DNA of 64,000 bases from an uncultured Prevotella sp. (GCA_900314455.1 OMVI01000009.1:1-64000); one strand, 5' to 3'; positions 1-9,263 are shown, numbered from the stretch's first letter. Notes: generated by a model from the sequence alone, not told the origin. Made by a program: numbers and translations.

Positions 1-486
1 TAGAGTATAAAAGCTAAAGTTTCGTCTTGGTTTTTAATTTATTTTTGATTGAAAAATAAATTAAAAATAGAGGAAAAATAAATTATTTTTTGAGCAAAAA
101 TAAATTAAAAATAAACGCGAAACATAAGCTATTGGAATTCAATAGTTTATGTTTCGCGTTGTAAAATGGTAGCCGCAGTAAATAAAGACCTCCCCAAGCC
201 CCTCCCAAGGAGGGGATGTTGATTACCGAATGCCTGCTTGAGTGAGGCTGAATGCAAATTAATTAAAATGAATATTGCAAGCATTCAATTGCAGGGGCCG
301 ATCTTGTGCCGGCCCACAAAATATGTCCTAACCGATTTTAAAAGAGGTCGAACATTGTTTTAGGGACGGTACAAGACCGTCCGCTGCAAGTGGATGTTTG
401 CCGAAAGCAAAATATGGATAATTAAAATCCATTTGGAAGAATGCGGATATCCATATTAATTAATGGCCTTTGGTGAAAAGCCGCGA
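1..486. repeat. Repeat-rich intergenic region with AT-rich island, palindrome and repeat arms
   Basis: No gene is supported here. Positions 31-112 hold an AT-rich island with four cores of the type AAAAATAAATTAAAAAT (either orientation) beginning near 31, 52, 74 and 96, so at a 21-22 bp period. Positions 115-160 form a long near-perfect palindrome centred on GAATTC that could act as a transcript end. Positions 188-235 are a single left arm of the GC-rich palindromic element found throughout the window. Positions 291-315 and 361-388 are two copies of a GCAGGGGC-type dyad repeat. The block lies downstream of ugd, which is read toward it. Confidence 0.75.
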
Positions 487-1740
487 TTAGTCACGGCGGA
501 AAATGTCGCGGGTGTAGACCTTTTCCTTGACATCGTCGAGGCTCGAATCGTAGCGGTTGGCAATGATAGCCTGCGACTGGCGCTTGAATTCGGCGAGGTC
601 GTTGACGACCTTGCTGCCGAAGAACGTCGTGCCATCCTCGAGCGTCGGCTCATAGATGATTACCGTGGCGCCCTTTGCCTTGACACGCTTCATGACACCC
701 TGGATGCTTGACTGGCGGAAGTTGTCGCTGTTCGACTTCATTGTGAGACGGTAAACACCGATGACGCACGTGCGCTCCTCTTGTGGATCGTAGTCGCCGC
801 GGTTATAGTAGTCGTAGTAACCGGCCTTGTGCAGCACCTGGTCGGCTATGAAGTCCTTACGCGTGCGGTTGCTTTCGACGATAGCCTGGATAAGGTTCTC
901 CGGCACGTCCTTATAGTTGGCAAGGAGTTGCTTGGTATCCTTAGGCAGACAGTAGCCGCCATATCCGAACGACGGATTGTTGTAGAAGCTGCCAATACGT
1001 GGGTCAAGGCACACGCCCTTGATAATGTTCTGCGTGTTCAGGCCTTTCACTTCGGCATACGTGTCGAGCTCATTGAAGTAGCTGACGCGCAGGGCAAGGT
1101 ACGTGTTGGCAAACAGTTTGACAGCCTCAGCCTCTGTCAGTCCCATGAACAAGGTATCGATATTCTCCTTGATGGCACCTTCCTGCAACAATACGGCAAA
1201 GGTTCGCGCTGCCTTGTCGAGACGTTCGTCACCCTCAGGTCTGCCGACAATGATACGGCTCGGGTAGAGGTTGTCGTACAATGCCTTGCTTTCACGGAGG
1301 AATTCCGGCGCGAATATGATGTTGTCATTATTGTATTTCTTGCGCACGCTTTCAGTGTATCCGACGGGAATGGTCGACTTTATGACGATGATTGCCTTCG
1401 GATTGACCTTCATGACGAGTTCAATGACCTCCTCGACGTGGCGCGTATCGAAGAAGTTCTTTTGCGGGTCGTAGTTTGTCGGGGTAGCAACAACGACAAA
1501 GTCGGCATCGCTGTAGGCAGCCTCTCCATTGGTAGTGGCAATGAGGTTCAAGTCTTTCTCGGCGAGATACTTCTCGATGTAGTCGTCCTGTATAGGCGAC
1601 TTGCGGTTGTTTATGAGGTCGACTTTCTCCTTGATGACGTCAACAGCCTTCACCTGATGGTGCTGACTGAGAAGCGTCGCTATACTCAGACCGACGTAGC
1701 CGGTACCTGCAACGGCAATCTTGATATTATCTAAATTCAT
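487..1740 (-). CDS. ugd: UDP-glucose/nucleotide-sugar 6-dehydrogenase
   Basis: This 417-residue cytoplasmic enzyme should oxidise UDP-glucose (or a related UDP-sugar) to the uronate in two NAD-dependent steps, supplying precursor for capsule or LPS. The N-terminal Rossmann motif [10 protein letters not shown] (about residues 12-21) binds NAD. The central domain has the APEFLRE signature, and the catalytic cysteine lies in [10 protein letters not shown] (about residue 260). The C-terminal UDP-binding domain follows. Length is near the family's usual size. The start is the ATG at 1740, just downstream of a strong promoter at 1767-1797. The divergent neighbour is a polyprenyl-phosphate sugar transferase, which fits surface polysaccharide synthesis. 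Exact substrate (glucose, GlcNAc or ManNAc derivative) cannot be settled by eye. Confidence 0.9.
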   Translation of the reverse strand: MNLDNIKIAVAGTGYVGLSIATLLSQHHQVKAVDVIKEKVDLINNRKSPIQDDYIEKYLAEKDLNLIATTNGEAAYSDADFVVVATPTNYDPQKNFFDTRHVEEVIELVMKVNPKAIIVIKSTIPVGYTESVRKKYNNDNIIFAPEFLRESKALYDNLYPSRIIVGRPEGDERLDKAARTFAVLLQEGAIKENIDTLFMGLTEAEAVKLFANTYLALRVSYFNELDTYAEVKGLNTQNIIKGVCLDPRIGSFYNNPSFGYGGYCLPKDTKQLLANYKDVPENLIQAIVESNRTRKDFIADQVLHKAGYYDYYNRGDYDPQEERTCVIGVYRLTMKSNSDNFRQSSIQGVMKRVKAKGATVIIYEPTLEDGTTFFGSKVVNDLAEFKRQSQAIIANRYDSSLDDVKEKVYTRDIFRRD

Positions 1741-1766
1741 AAATAACAGTTATTTGCAATTTGACG

Positions 1767-1797
1767 CAAAGGTAATGTTTTTCCTTCAACTGACAAA
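1767..1797 (-). promoter_or_regulatory. Bacteroidetes-type promoter of ugd
   Basis: Read on the minus strand there is TTTG (1797-1794), a 19-base spacer, and TACCTTTG (1774-1767). This matches the Bacteroidetes -33/-7 consensus exactly. The ugd ATG lies 26 bases downstream of the -7 box. Confidence 0.8.
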
Positions 1798-1883
1798 GAG
1801 TTAAACATTAATGTTATGAAAAAAGCCCGACAAAGCAATAAAAGGCGTTTTTCTTAGTTTTAATTATAAAATGATAATTGCGT

Positions 1884-2996
1884 ATGACGACACTTCTACT
1901 TATTAGTTTACTTGCGTTTTTCCTTAGCATGATTTGCGGATTCGTATTCATTCCGCAGATAATGAACTTCTGCAAGAAGAAGAATTTGTACGACATACCT
2001 AACGCGCGGAAGATACACAAGAACGCGATACCACGTCTCGGCGGCATCAGTTTCCTGCCGAGCATGCTGCTCGCGACCCTTATCGCGCTGGCGGTGATGG
2101 CATACAACTTCCGTGGCGGTAAGGTTGAGATTAACGCATGGGCGGTTTCGTTTGCCATCGGACTGCTTATGATATATGCTGTAGGGCTCGTCGACGACCT
2201 CAAAGGGCTTTCGCCAAGTACGAAATTTGTAGTTCAGATTATCGCGGCTTCCCTACTGCCTCTGTCGACACTGTATATCAACAACTTCTACGGCTTCTGC
2301 GGCATCAATTCGGTGCCCGCTTACGTCGGCATACCGCTGACGGTGTTCATCCTTGTGTTCATAATGAACGCCATGAACCTTATCGACGGTATCGACGGAC
2401 TGTCGGGAACGCTGAGCTTCATAGCACTGGCGGGATTCTTCTTTTGCTTCCTGCGTGAGGGACTGCTTGTCTACTGTGTGCTTATAGCTGGCCTGGCGGG
2501 TGTCATCGTGGCGTTCCTGTACTTCAATATATGGGGCGACCCGGAGAAGAACCGCAAGATTTTCATGGGCGATTCAGGAAGTCTGACGCTGGGATACATC
2601 CTCGGCGCGCTGCTGGTGAAGTTCTCCATGAACAACCCGCATGTCATGCCGTACCGCAAAGACTCGATGTTGCTCGCCGTGACGCTGCTTATGGTGCCGG
2701 TGTTCGACGTCGTCAGGGTCATTATCGTGCGTACCCTGCACCACAAGCCTATATTCAAGGCCGACAAGAACCACATCCACCACAAGTTGCTGCGCACGGG
2801 AATGACACAGCATCAGGCGCTCGTGACGATTATTCTGCTTGCCCTTTTCTTCATAGTATTGAACATAAGCCTTTACAACTATATCTATACGACATTCATT
2901 ATACTGATAGATATAGTTCTGTTTACGGTGTTCAACTATGTCGTCGACTATATCATAAGGAAGAACGGACGAGAGACGTACTCCGAATTGGACTAA
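1884..2996 (+). CDS. Polyprenyl-phosphate sugar-1-phosphate transferase (WecA/MraY family)
   Basis: This roughly 370-residue inner-membrane protein should move a sugar-1-phosphate from a UDP-sugar to undecaprenyl phosphate, the first step of O-antigen or capsule assembly. It is made of about ten hydrophobic segments. Family signatures are visible: VDDLKGL (an aspartate-rich loop), NAMNLIDGIDGLSG, the GDSGSL motif after an NRKIFMGD loop, and the HIHHKLL histidine motif that separates WecA-like enzymes from MraY. I prefer the ATG at 1884 to a TTG two codons earlier because it leads directly into the first membrane segment. The gene ends 4 bases before the stop of the convergent phosphatase. Confidence 0.87.
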   Translation: MTTLLLISLLAFFLSMICGFVFIPQIMNFCKKKNLYDIPNARKIHKNAIPRLGGISFLPSMLLATLIALAVMAYNFRGGKVEINAWAVSFAIGLLMIYAVGLVDDLKGLSPSTKFVVQIIAASLLPLSTLYINNFYGFCGINSVPAYVGIPLTVFILVFIMNAMNLIDGIDGLSGTLSFIALAGFFFCFLREGLLVYCVLIAGLAGVIVAFLYFNIWGDPEKNRKIFMGDSGSLTLGYILGALLVKFSMNNPHVMPYRKDSMLLAVTLLMVPVFDVVRVIIVRTLHHKPIFKADKNHIHHKLLRTGMTQHQALVTIILLALFFIVLNISLYNYIYTTFIILIDIVLFTVFNYVVDYIIRKNGRETYSELD

Positions 2997-3000
2997 TATC

Positions 3001-3513
3001 CTACAAATCGAGGACGCGTACCTCGGCGTTGTTCATGCGGGGTATCTCGTTCATCGGCTTCTTGAAGTAGACGCTCTGTATGGCTTTGTTGACGATACCG
3101 TGCCCCACTGCGAGGACGGTTTGGTTCGGATAGGTTACCTTCAGCCATGTGATGAAGTTCTGGGCGCGTGCCTTAAGATGCGGGATTGTCTCTACATCGT
3201 CGGGCCAGTCATTTGGGTCCTTAGGCAGGTCAGGGATGTACTTGCCCGTCATGGAACCCCAGTCGCGCTCGCGGAGGAGTTCCGTGGTCTCCACTTTCTT
3301 GCCGTGTGGAGCGGCAATAATCTCACAAGTCTGCATGCTACGGTGCAAATCGCTCGACACGAAGGCGTCGATATGCTCGCCCACCATTTTGTCGCGGACG
3401 TCCTCAGCCTGACGTATGCCTTCGGCATTGAGTTCTCCCTGTACTTGTCCCTGCATTATCTTCGCGGCGTTGTCGTAGGTTTCGCCGTGGCGCACTAAGT
3501 ATAATCTTGTCAT
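3001..3513 (-). CDS. Histidine phosphatase family protein (phosphoglycerate mutase-like)
   Basis: This 170-residue cytoplasmic protein belongs to the histidine phosphatase superfamily. The N-terminal RHGETYDN motif carries the phospho-accepting histidine, and VSSDLHRSMQTCEI and VGHGIVNKAI supply the later arginine and second catalytic histidine. Members dephosphorylate small phosphoesters (for example alpha-ribazole phosphate or sugar phosphates), and the substrate here is unknown. The ATG at 3513 is chosen over one eight codons upstream because the family normally starts two to four residues before the first beta strand. It is convergent with the transferase at 1884-2996. Confidence 0.85.
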   Translation of the reverse strand: MTRLYLVRHGETYDNAAKIMQGQVQGELNAEGIRQAEDVRDKMVGEHIDAFVSSDLHRSMQTCEIIAAPHGKKVETTELLRERDWGSMTGKYIPDLPKDPNDWPDDVETIPHLKARAQNFITWLKVTYPNQTVLAVGHGIVNKAIQSVYFKKPMNEIPRMNNAEVRVLDL

Positions 3514-3575
3514 GTCTCTACTGTTTTGAGGGTGCAAAACTACAAAAAAGTTTGGAAATAGCGGAAGATTGGCAA

Positions 3576-3612
3576 TAAAAAAGGCACCGGACTGAGGTTC
3601 AATCCGATGCCT
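3576..3612 (-). terminator. Rho-independent terminator of the Gly/Ser-rich protein gene
   Basis: On the minus strand AGGCATCGGA pairs with TCCGGTGCCT across an 11-base loop and is followed by TTTTTTATT. It lies about 100 bases beyond the stop codon at 3717. Confidence 0.8.
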
Positions 3613-3716
3613 AAAACTAAAAGCCTGATTTCCAATAACCCGCTAACGGGAAAATATTTAAATGTTGATTTTGAATATCTTATACTGTCATTCTTAACGC
3701 TTGGCAACGCCGTGGT

Positions 3717-4793
3717 TTATCTGTGACCACCGAAACTGCCATGGCTGCTGCCACCAAAGCTTCCGTGTGAGCCGCCGCCGAAGCTGCCACCGCCACCAGA
3801 ACGTGAGCCGCCACCGAAGCTGCCGCCACCTACTGAGCGCGAACCGCCGCCAAAGCTACCGCCAGGAGTGCCGAATGATCGGCTTGGGGTGCTTGTTCCA
3901 GGAGACATACGGCTTGATGGTACTGTCGACTCGAAGCTTCTGCGGTCGATGGAACGTGGCTGAGTGTTGAACTGAGTATTGTTCTGACGGGTTGTAAGAA
4001 GGCCTACTGTAGCACGGGTGCTGCTCTGTGGACTTACAGTTCTTGCACCACCGAATCTGCGTGGGTTCTGGTTCTGATTCTGATTGACTACTCCACCGGT
4101 AGTGCGAGAGCCGAAGCCGCGGTTGCTGTTGGTAACAGTGCCGTTGCCGAAGCTGCCGTTGCGGTTTACACGTGAGCCGTTGCCGAATGTGCGTCCGCCG
4201 TTTCCACGACCGTTGGCGTTGTTGAGATTGCCGAACTGACGGTTGCGGTTGTTGTCGAAACCATTACGGTAGTCGCCACGCCGGTAGCCGTCACGCATTC
4301 CAACTGCTGGTCCGCCGTCTGGGCGTCCCCAGTCTCTACGGCCGTGATACCAGCTGCGGCCGCCATTCATTCTCCAGCTGTGGCCGCCGCGATAGACTGC
4401 GTAGAAGTGCGGATAACCGAAGTAGAAGTAGTCGCGGACCGGGTAACGTGCGTAGATACCGAAGTGCCAGTAGCCGCCGCCCCAGTATATTGGACGATAG
4501 AAGTAAGTCGCGTCGCAGAAAGCGCGGTATTGCCAGTCGAGCAATATGTAGCTAAGGTCGAGGTTGCGGTGAGTCCAGTAAGCGCCATAGAGGTCGTTCA
4601 CGGTGTTGACATTCATCAGATAGTCGAGGTTTATCTCGTAAGCTGCCTCGTACTGGTCCTCTGTCAGGTTCAGCTCGTAAGCCATCTTGTCGGTGAGGAA
4701 CAAGGCTTCGTTACGTGCCTGCTCGTAACTCATGGCTGAAGCTGATGCTGTTGCTATGAACAGAGCTATAAGGGCAAATGCTAACTTCTTCAT
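3717..4793 (-). CDS. Secreted Gly/Ser-rich protein with aromatic-rich middle
   Basis: The product is a 358-residue predicted exported protein of unknown function. A signal peptide (residues 1 to about 20, ending in ASASA) is followed by a helical segment around LTDKMAYELNLTEDQYEAAY, which resembles the helical repeats of periplasmic Spy/DUF3826-like stress proteins. Next comes a Tyr/Trp/His-rich stretch, then a long Asn/Arg- and finally Gly/Ser/Phe-rich tail with tandem SFGGGSRS-like units. The start is the ATG at 4793, the one that gives a clean signal peptide; an upstream in-frame extension to 4979 covers the promoter and is rejected. The low-complexity tail suggests a flexible surface or envelope role, but I do not recognise a named family. 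Confidence 0.75.
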   Translation of the reverse strand: MKKLAFALIALFIATASASAMSYEQARNEALFLTDKMAYELNLTEDQYEAAYEINLDYLMNVNTVNDLYGAYWTHRNLDLSYILLDWQYRAFCDATYFYRPIYWGGGYWHFGIYARYPVRDYFYFGYPHFYAVYRGGHSWRMNGGRSWYHGRRDWGRPDGGPAVGMRDGYRRGDYRNGFDNNRNRQFGNLNNANGRGNGGRTFGNGSRVNRNGSFGNGTVTNSNRGFGSRTTGGVVNQNQNQNPRRFGGARTVSPQSSTRATVGLLTTRQNNTQFNTQPRSIDRRSFESTVPSSRMSPGTSTPSRSFGTPGGSFGGGSRSVGGGSFGGGSRSGGGGSFGGGSHGSFGGSSHGSFGGHR

Positions 4794-4841
4794 AATTGTA
4801 TGTTTTGTATTTGTTTTCGTTCTTTCGTTCTTTTCACGTTG

Positions 4842-4871
4842 CAAAAATATAAAGAATATTATTACTGCAAA
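4842..4871 (-). promoter_or_regulatory. Promoter of the Gly/Ser-rich protein gene
   Basis: On the minus strand TTTG (4871-4868), an 18-base spacer and TATTTTTG (4849-4842) fit the Bacteroidetes promoter. The box lies about 49 bases before the ATG at 4793. Confidence 0.6.
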
Positions 4872-4968
4872 AAAGAAAATCCCTAAACAGTAGGGGAAAT
4901 TCCCTATTTCAACTAAAATATCATTTTCCGGCTTATATACATTATTAAAATAAATAGGCATTCGTGAC

Positions 4969-4997
4969 TTGACATTCAACTTTATTTGCTACCTTTG
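4969..4997 (+). promoter_or_regulatory. Promoter of the Wzi-like gene
   Basis: TTG at 4969-4971, an 18-base spacer and TACCTTTG at 4990-4997 match the Bacteroidetes consensus. The gene's ATG is at 5019, which implies a very short leader. Confidence 0.75.
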
Positions 4998-5018
4998 CAA
5001 CATATTAACCATATAAAG

Positions 5019-6620
5019 ATGAAACGACTGACTATCATTTCGCTGTCAATGATATTGGCTCTCGGCGCAACGGCACAGAGTACAACGAAGAGCGGTAAGC
5101 CTAAGTGGAACCCGCTGGACAGCCTTTCGTACAAGGTGGAGCTACAAGCAAGCTTCTCCAATGACAAAACACCGCTATGGCTCAATGCCAACAAGTACGG
5201 ACTAAGCTCGCTGGACAAGAACAACGGCTACGTTATGCTGGGCGTTGAGCGTCCGTTGTCGGTTGACGATGAGCATAAACTCGGACTTGGATACGGCGTC
5301 GACGTGGCTGTTCCGTACAATTATACGAGTGATGTTGTGGTGCAGCAGGCTTACGTCGAGGGGCGGTGGCTGCACGGTACACTGACTATTGGCGCGAAAG
5401 AGCAGCCGATGATGATGAAGAACCGGTGGCTCAGCACTGGCTCGCAGACACTTGGCATAAACGCGCGGCCTATCCCTGAGGTTCGGCTTGCACTCCCGGA
5501 ATACTGGACTATACCACTGACACGCGGATGGTTGCACCTGAAGGGTCACATTTCATTCGGACAGCTGACTGACGGAAACTGGCAGGAGGACTTCGCACGG
5601 CCGCATAATCAGAAGTATGTTCACAAGACGCTGTACAACAGCAAAGCCGGATACCTGATGATTGGAAACCCCGAGAAGTTCATTCCGTGGTCCTTTGAGA
5701 CCGGACTGGAAATGGTAACGTACTTCGGCGGCAAAATATACAGACCGCAAAGTGACGGTACGTGGAAAGTGAGACAGGGCGGTACGCATCTCGACGACTA
5801 CTGGAAGACGTTCTGGGGCTTCGGCCATGAGGACGGAGAGACGGTGTGGAAGGCGCTGCAAGGTGACGTTCTCGGTTCGTGGGTGGCACGCATCAACTAC
5901 GATGGCGACTGGAACAGTTTCCATATCTATGCCGATAAGTTCTTCGAGGACCACTCGCAGATGTTCCAACTCGAATACGACGGTTATGGCGAAGGCGACG
6001 AATGGCTTGTGAAGAAGGACCATCGCTACTTGCTGTACGACTTTAAGGACATCATGCTCGGTTTCGAATACAACTACAAACCGGATGCTTGGCTGAACGA
6101 CTTTGTGTTCGAGTATCTTTATACGAAGTACCAGAGCGGTCCTATTTACCACGACCACACGAAGACAATACCCGACCATCTCGGAGGAAACGACAGATAC
6201 TACAACCACGGTATGTACGCGGGACATCAGCATTGGGGTCAGGTGATGGGCAATCCGCTGTACCGTTCGCCGATATACAATGAGGATGGAGAGCTCGCCG
6301 TTAAGGACAACCGCTTCATTGCGTTCCATCTCGGACTCGGAGGACACCCTAACGAATATCTCAAATACCGTATTCTCGCCACTTATCAGGAAGGTTGGGG
6401 CTCATACAGTGACCCGTATATCAAGAAGCGCCACAACGTCAGCCTTCTCGGTGAGGCGTCTTACTCACTCCACAGCTATAAGCATCGCTTCTGGAACGGT
6501 GTCGATGTGAAGGCTGGAATAGGCGCTGACTTCGGCAGTATTCTCGAAGGCAACAACTACGGATTTCAATTCACGGTATCGAAGAGAGGACTGATAAACT
6601 TCAAAAAGCATAAAAAATGA
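5019..6620 (+). CDS. Capsule assembly Wzi-family outer-membrane protein
   Basis: This 533-residue protein has a signal peptide (residues 1-20, ending ATAQ) and a body rich in alternating aromatic and polar residues, consistent with an outer-membrane beta-barrel. The pattern (NANKYGLSSLDKNNGY near the start, GAKEQPMMMKN, repeated strands ending near YGFQFTVSKRG) matches the Bacteroidetes branch of the Wzi family, whose E. coli member helps anchor capsule at the cell surface. The ATG at 5019 is chosen because it begins the signal peptide and follows the promoter. It overlaps the downstream lipoprotein by 4 bases (ATGA), so the two are translationally coupled. Its exact ligand here is an inference from the family. 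Confidence 0.78.
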   Translation: MKRLTIISLSMILALGATAQSTTKSGKPKWNPLDSLSYKVELQASFSNDKTPLWLNANKYGLSSLDKNNGYVMLGVERPLSVDDEHKLGLGYGVDVAVPYNYTSDVVVQQAYVEGRWLHGTLTIGAKEQPMMMKNRWLSTGSQTLGINARPIPEVRLALPEYWTIPLTRGWLHLKGHISFGQLTDGNWQEDFARPHNQKYVHKTLYNSKAGYLMIGNPEKFIPWSFETGLEMVTYFGGKIYRPQSDGTWKVRQGGTHLDDYWKTFWGFGHEDGETVWKALQGDVLGSWVARINYDGDWNSFHIYADKFFEDHSQMFQLEYDGYGEGDEWLVKKDHRYLLYDFKDIMLGFEYNYKPDAWLNDFVFEYLYTKYQSGPIYHDHTKTIPDHLGGNDRYYNHGMYAGHQHWGQVMGNPLYRSPIYNEDGELAVKDNRFIAFHLGLGGHPNEYLKYRILATYQEGWGSYSDPYIKKRHNVSLLGEASYSLHSYKHRFWNGVDVKAGIGADFGSILEGNNYGFQFTVSKRGLINFKKHKK

Positions 6621-7078
6621 AACGCAAGATATTCCTTTTACCATTCATGGCGGTCATCGCCATCTGCATAAGCGCATGTTCGCTGGAAGCTGACAACGTC
6701 GACGGAGACGGCGATTTCGAAGGTTTCTGGCATTTGGAGAGCATCGAGACGCTGTCAACGGACAGTGCTTCGACTTCACCGGTGCAGGACTTGAGTCACC
6801 AACGGTTGTTCTGGGCTTTCCAGCACAAGTTGTTGCAACTCAAGGATTACGACGGGCCGAACCGCACTTACCTTTGTAGGTTTGACATTTCGAATGGTCA
6901 CTTCACCGTAACGAACGCCTACTACTCGAGCAATGGCGACGACCACGCTGTCGAGAACGACTCTGTGCTGGTTCCATACGGTATCCCCGGACTCAATAAG
7001 CAGTTCGACTACAGCATCGACGGTGGAAACATGACGCTGACATGTGGCAACACCCGACTCCGTCTAAAGAAGTTCTAA
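6617..7078 (+). CDS. Lipocalin-like lipoprotein
   Basis: This 153-residue product has a lipoprotein signal peptide ending in ISAC, with the lipidated cysteine near residue 21. The body starts with a FEGFWHLESIETL strand and continues with short beta strands (LCRFDIS, FDYSIDGGNMTLTC), typical of the small lipocalin-like domains common in Bacteroidales lipoproteins. It begins inside the stop of the Wzi-like gene (ATGA overlap), so the two probably act together at the outer membrane. Function is unknown. Confidence 0.7.
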   Translation: MKRKIFLLPFMAVIAICISACSLEADNVDGDGDFEGFWHLESIETLSTDSASTSPVQDLSHQRLFWAFQHKLLQLKDYDGPNRTYLCRFDISNGHFTVTNAYYSSNGDDHAVENDSVLVPYGIPGLNKQFDYSIDGGNMTLTCGNTRLRLKKF

Positions 7079-7128
7079 GAGATAAATCTACATACAATAC
7101 ATTATTAATATACAAGGAGACTGAAACT

Positions 7129-7824
7129 ATGAAGTTATTCCAAAGCGCTATTTTTCGTTCTCTGTGCGCCATAATCGTAGGCGTACTGCTTATCCAATAT
7201 GGTGGTGACATGCTGCATTGGCTTACCATTGTCATCGGTGCAATATTCTTTGCGACAGGCCTTGTGTCGTTCATTGTATACCACTACACGAAGAAACGCT
7301 TTGAGGAAACGCAGGCAATATTCGACCAGGACGGCAATGAGATATCGCGGTCGGTACTCTCCTTCCCTATCGTTGGTATCGGAAGCATGATTCTCGGAGC
7401 CATTCTCTTCTTCATGCCGAACGACTTCAACAAGGGCATCGTTATTGTTCTCGGACTTGTTCTCGTTCTTGGCGGCCTCAACCAGATAGTTTCCTTGGCT
7501 AAGGCAACTAAGTTCGCACACGTTCCTTTCTTGTTTTGGATATTCCCATTGGTCATCTTTGGCATTGGTGTTTACTCGGTCTTCAATGCCGGCTCTACAA
7601 TCGACATTGTCATGAAGCTTATCGGCTGGTGCATGATATTCTACGGACTCGTCGAGTGCATCGACTCTTTGAAGATTTACCAGATGCGCAAGGCGTATGA
7701 GAGATCTAACGCCAAGGCTCGTGAGGCAGCTGAGGCACGCGCCAAGATGCAGAACCCGGAGGACATCACCGATGCCGAAGTCGTAGACAACGAACCCACC
7801 GACGAACCTCAAAAGGACGCATAG
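7129..7824 (+). CDS. DUF308 (HdeD-like) membrane protein
   Basis: This 231-residue inner-membrane protein shows six hydrophobic segments (for example VGVLLIQYGGDMLHWL, GAILFFMPNDF, IVLGLVLVLGG and FGIGVYSVF) arranged as three helical hairpins, the DUF308/HdeD pattern. HdeD of enterobacteria is linked to acid resistance, but other members are uncharacterised. A charged Ala/Lys/Glu-rich cytoplasmic tail (about residues 185-231) follows the last segment. The ATG at 7129 gives a short N-terminus leading into the first segment. Confidence 0.75.
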   Translation: MKLFQSAIFRSLCAIIVGVLLIQYGGDMLHWLTIVIGAIFFATGLVSFIVYHYTKKRFEETQAIFDQDGNEISRSVLSFPIVGIGSMILGAILFFMPNDFNKGIVIVLGLVLVLGGLNQIVSLAKATKFAHVPFLFWIFPLVIFGIGVYSVFNAGSTIDIVMKLIGWCMIFYGLVECIDSLKIYQMRKAYERSNAKAREAAEARAKMQNPEDITDAEVVDNEPTDEPQKDA

Positions 7825-7846
7825 TCATCCCAATTTCCTATCCCAA

Positions 7847-7898
7847 CTTATCATCACTTATCATCGCCTAATATCGTTTATCACAGCTTATCACAACC
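7847..7898 (+). repeat. Short TTATCA repeat cluster upstream of udk
   Basis: Five TTATCA or near-TTATCA units occur in about 50 bases, ending with CAGCTTATCACAAC just before the udk start. The same 14 bases recur at 14591-14607 upstream of another gene. The role is unknown. Confidence 0.5.
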
Positions 7899-7909
7899 CA
7901 AATCACACT

Positions 7910-8533
7910 ATGAACAACGACAACGTAACAATAATCGGCATCGCCGGAGGCACCGGTTCCGGCAAGACAACGGTAGTAAAGAAAATCGTCGAGGCTCTTC
8001 CGCCAAACTATGTGGCTGTTGTGCCACTCGACTCGTACTACAACGACACCACGGGGCTTACCGACGAGGAACGCAAAGCCATCAACTTCGACCACCCTGA
8101 TGCCTTCGACTGGAAGTTGCTCATTGAGCAGGTGAATGACTTAAGGCACGGTAAGGCAATCGAGCAGCCTACATACAGCTACATCCTCAGCAACCGACTG
8201 CCGGAGACTATACATGTTGAGCCGAAGCCGGTGATTATCATCGAAGGTATCATGACGCTCATAAACCCTAAGCTGAGGGAAATGATGGACTTGAAGATAT
8301 TCGTCGACTGCGATTCCGACGAGCGCCTTATCCGAAACATTCAGCGTGATACCATCGACCGCGGACGAACTGTCTCGATGGTAGTCGACAGATATTTGAA
8401 GGTCTTGAAGCCCATGCACGAGCAGTTTATTGAGCCAACGAAACGCTTCGCAGACCTTATCATCCCACAAGGGGGCGAGAACGTGCGTGGCATAAGCATC
8501 CTCTGCCGTTATATTGAGGGGTTAATTAAGTAA
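7910..8533 (+). CDS. udk: Uridine kinase
   Basis: This 207-residue cytoplasmic kinase should phosphorylate uridine and cytidine to UMP and CMP in pyrimidine salvage. The P-loop GGTGSGKTTVV is at about residues 14-24. PLDSYYNDT matches the DxYY substrate loop, FDHPDAFDW the family FDxPDA motif, IIIEGI the Walker B-like strand, and IQRDTIDRGR the lid arginines. Length matches the family. A copy of the GC-rich palindromic element lies between its stop and the next start. Confidence 0.93.
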   Translation: MNNDNVTIIGIAGGTGSGKTTVVKKIVEALPPNYVAVVPLDSYYNDTTGLTDEERKAINFDHPDAFDWKLLIEQVNDLRHGKAIEQPTYSYILSNRLPETIHVEPKPVIIIEGIMTLINPKLREMMDLKIFVDCDSDERLIRNIQRDTIDRGRTVSMVVDRYLKVLKPMHEQFIEPTKRFADLIIPQGGENVRGISILCRYIEGLIK

Positions 8534-8539
8534 TAAATT

Positions 8540-8649
8540 CCTCACCAAGCCTCCCCCAAGGGGAGGATGTTTAATTACCTTGAAGCAGATATTGCTATTT
8601 AGTTATTTGGTAATCAGACATCTCCTCCTTGGGAGGGGCTTGGCGAGGT
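8540..8649. repeat. GC-rich palindromic element, copy between udk and UDG-like gene
   Basis: The left arm (CCTCACCAAGCCTCCCCC and onward) begins 7 bases after the udk stop. The right arm (ending GGCTTGGCGAGGT) ends 9 bases before the next ATG. The arms are inverted copies of each other and each is itself a hairpin (CCCC-AAG-GGGG). The core TACCTTGAAGCAGATA is shared with the copy at 9264-9372. Confidence 0.85.
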
Positions 8650-8658
8650 CCCTATTAT

Positions 8659-9237
8659 ATGGATATAGAAACTCATCCTTTCGAACCTTTTCTGCCTAAG
8701 AACACAAAGCTGTTAATGCTCGGCACATTCCCGCCGGCACCCAAACGGTGGTGCATGGAATGGTATTACCCGAACTTTACGAACGACATGTGGCGCATAA
8801 TAGGGCTTTGCTTCTTTGGCGACAAGAACCACTTTGTAATACCGGAGAAGAAGACTTATAAGCTCGACGAACTGAAATCGTTCCTCGCTGAGAAAGGTAT
8901 TGCAATCTTCGACACATGCCTCCGCATCCGCAGAACTACCGGAACAGCTTCGGACAAAGACCTTGAAGTGGTTGAAAAGGCTGACCTTGACGGTATGCTC
9001 CGTGCTCTTCCCGAGTGTCGTGCCGTACTTGCAGCAGGCCGGCTTGCCACGTCCATTTTCACCGAACATTATCATATCGATGCCAAAAAGATGAAGATGG
9101 GTGAATATCGCGAGTTCTCCTTTGAGGGCAGAACGCTCCGCTTGTACCGCGAACCCAGCAGTAGTCGCGCTTATCCGATGAAAACTGAGAAGAAGGCGGA
9201 GTACTATAAAGAGATGTTTAGGGATGTTTTTTCCTAA
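8659..9237 (+). CDS. Uracil-DNA glycosylase superfamily protein
   Basis: This 192-residue protein looks like a member of the UDG superfamily that removes damaged bases from DNA. The N-terminal LMLGTFPPAPKRWCMEWYYP resembles the superfamily's motif A (GxFPP type) followed by an aromatic base-stacking segment. DTCLRIRRTTGTASD and the C-terminal PSSSRAYP are consistent with motif B. The start is the ATG at 8659, next to the right arm of a repeat element; the in-frame extension upstream would translate the repeat and is rejected. The precise base specificity cannot be read from the sequence. Confidence 0.7.
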   Translation: MDIETHPFEPFLPKNTKLLMLGTFPPAPKRWCMEWYYPNFTNDMWRIIGLCFFGDKNHFVIPEKKTYKLDELKSFLAEKGIAIFDTCLRIRRTTGTASDKDLEVVEKADLDGMLRALPECRAVLAAGRLATSIFTEHYHIDAKKMKMGEYREFSFEGRTLRLYREPSSSRAYPMKTEKKAEYYKEMFRDVFS

Positions 9238-9263
9238 AAAACATATTCCCCATAAAGTCAAAA

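Noticed and set aside
31..112. AT-rich repeat as a CRISPR array
   Set aside because: The cores are 16-17 bases with 4-6 base gaps, alternate in orientation and have no spacers of CRISPR length.
781..1734. Long plus-strand open frame opposite ugd
   Set aside because: It is antisense to a clear dehydrogenase with all motifs, and its translation shows no domain.
3514..3537. Eight-codon N-terminal extension of the histidine phosphatase
   Set aside because: Family members begin just before the RHG strand; the extension would reach a promoter-like CAAAACTA.
4794..4979. 62-codon extension of the Gly/Ser-rich protein
   Set aside because: It would place the promoter inside the gene and destroy the clear signal peptide.
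5553..6347. 264-codon minus-strand frame opposite the Wzi-like gene
   Set aside because: It is a shadow of the strand-alternating composition of the real gene.
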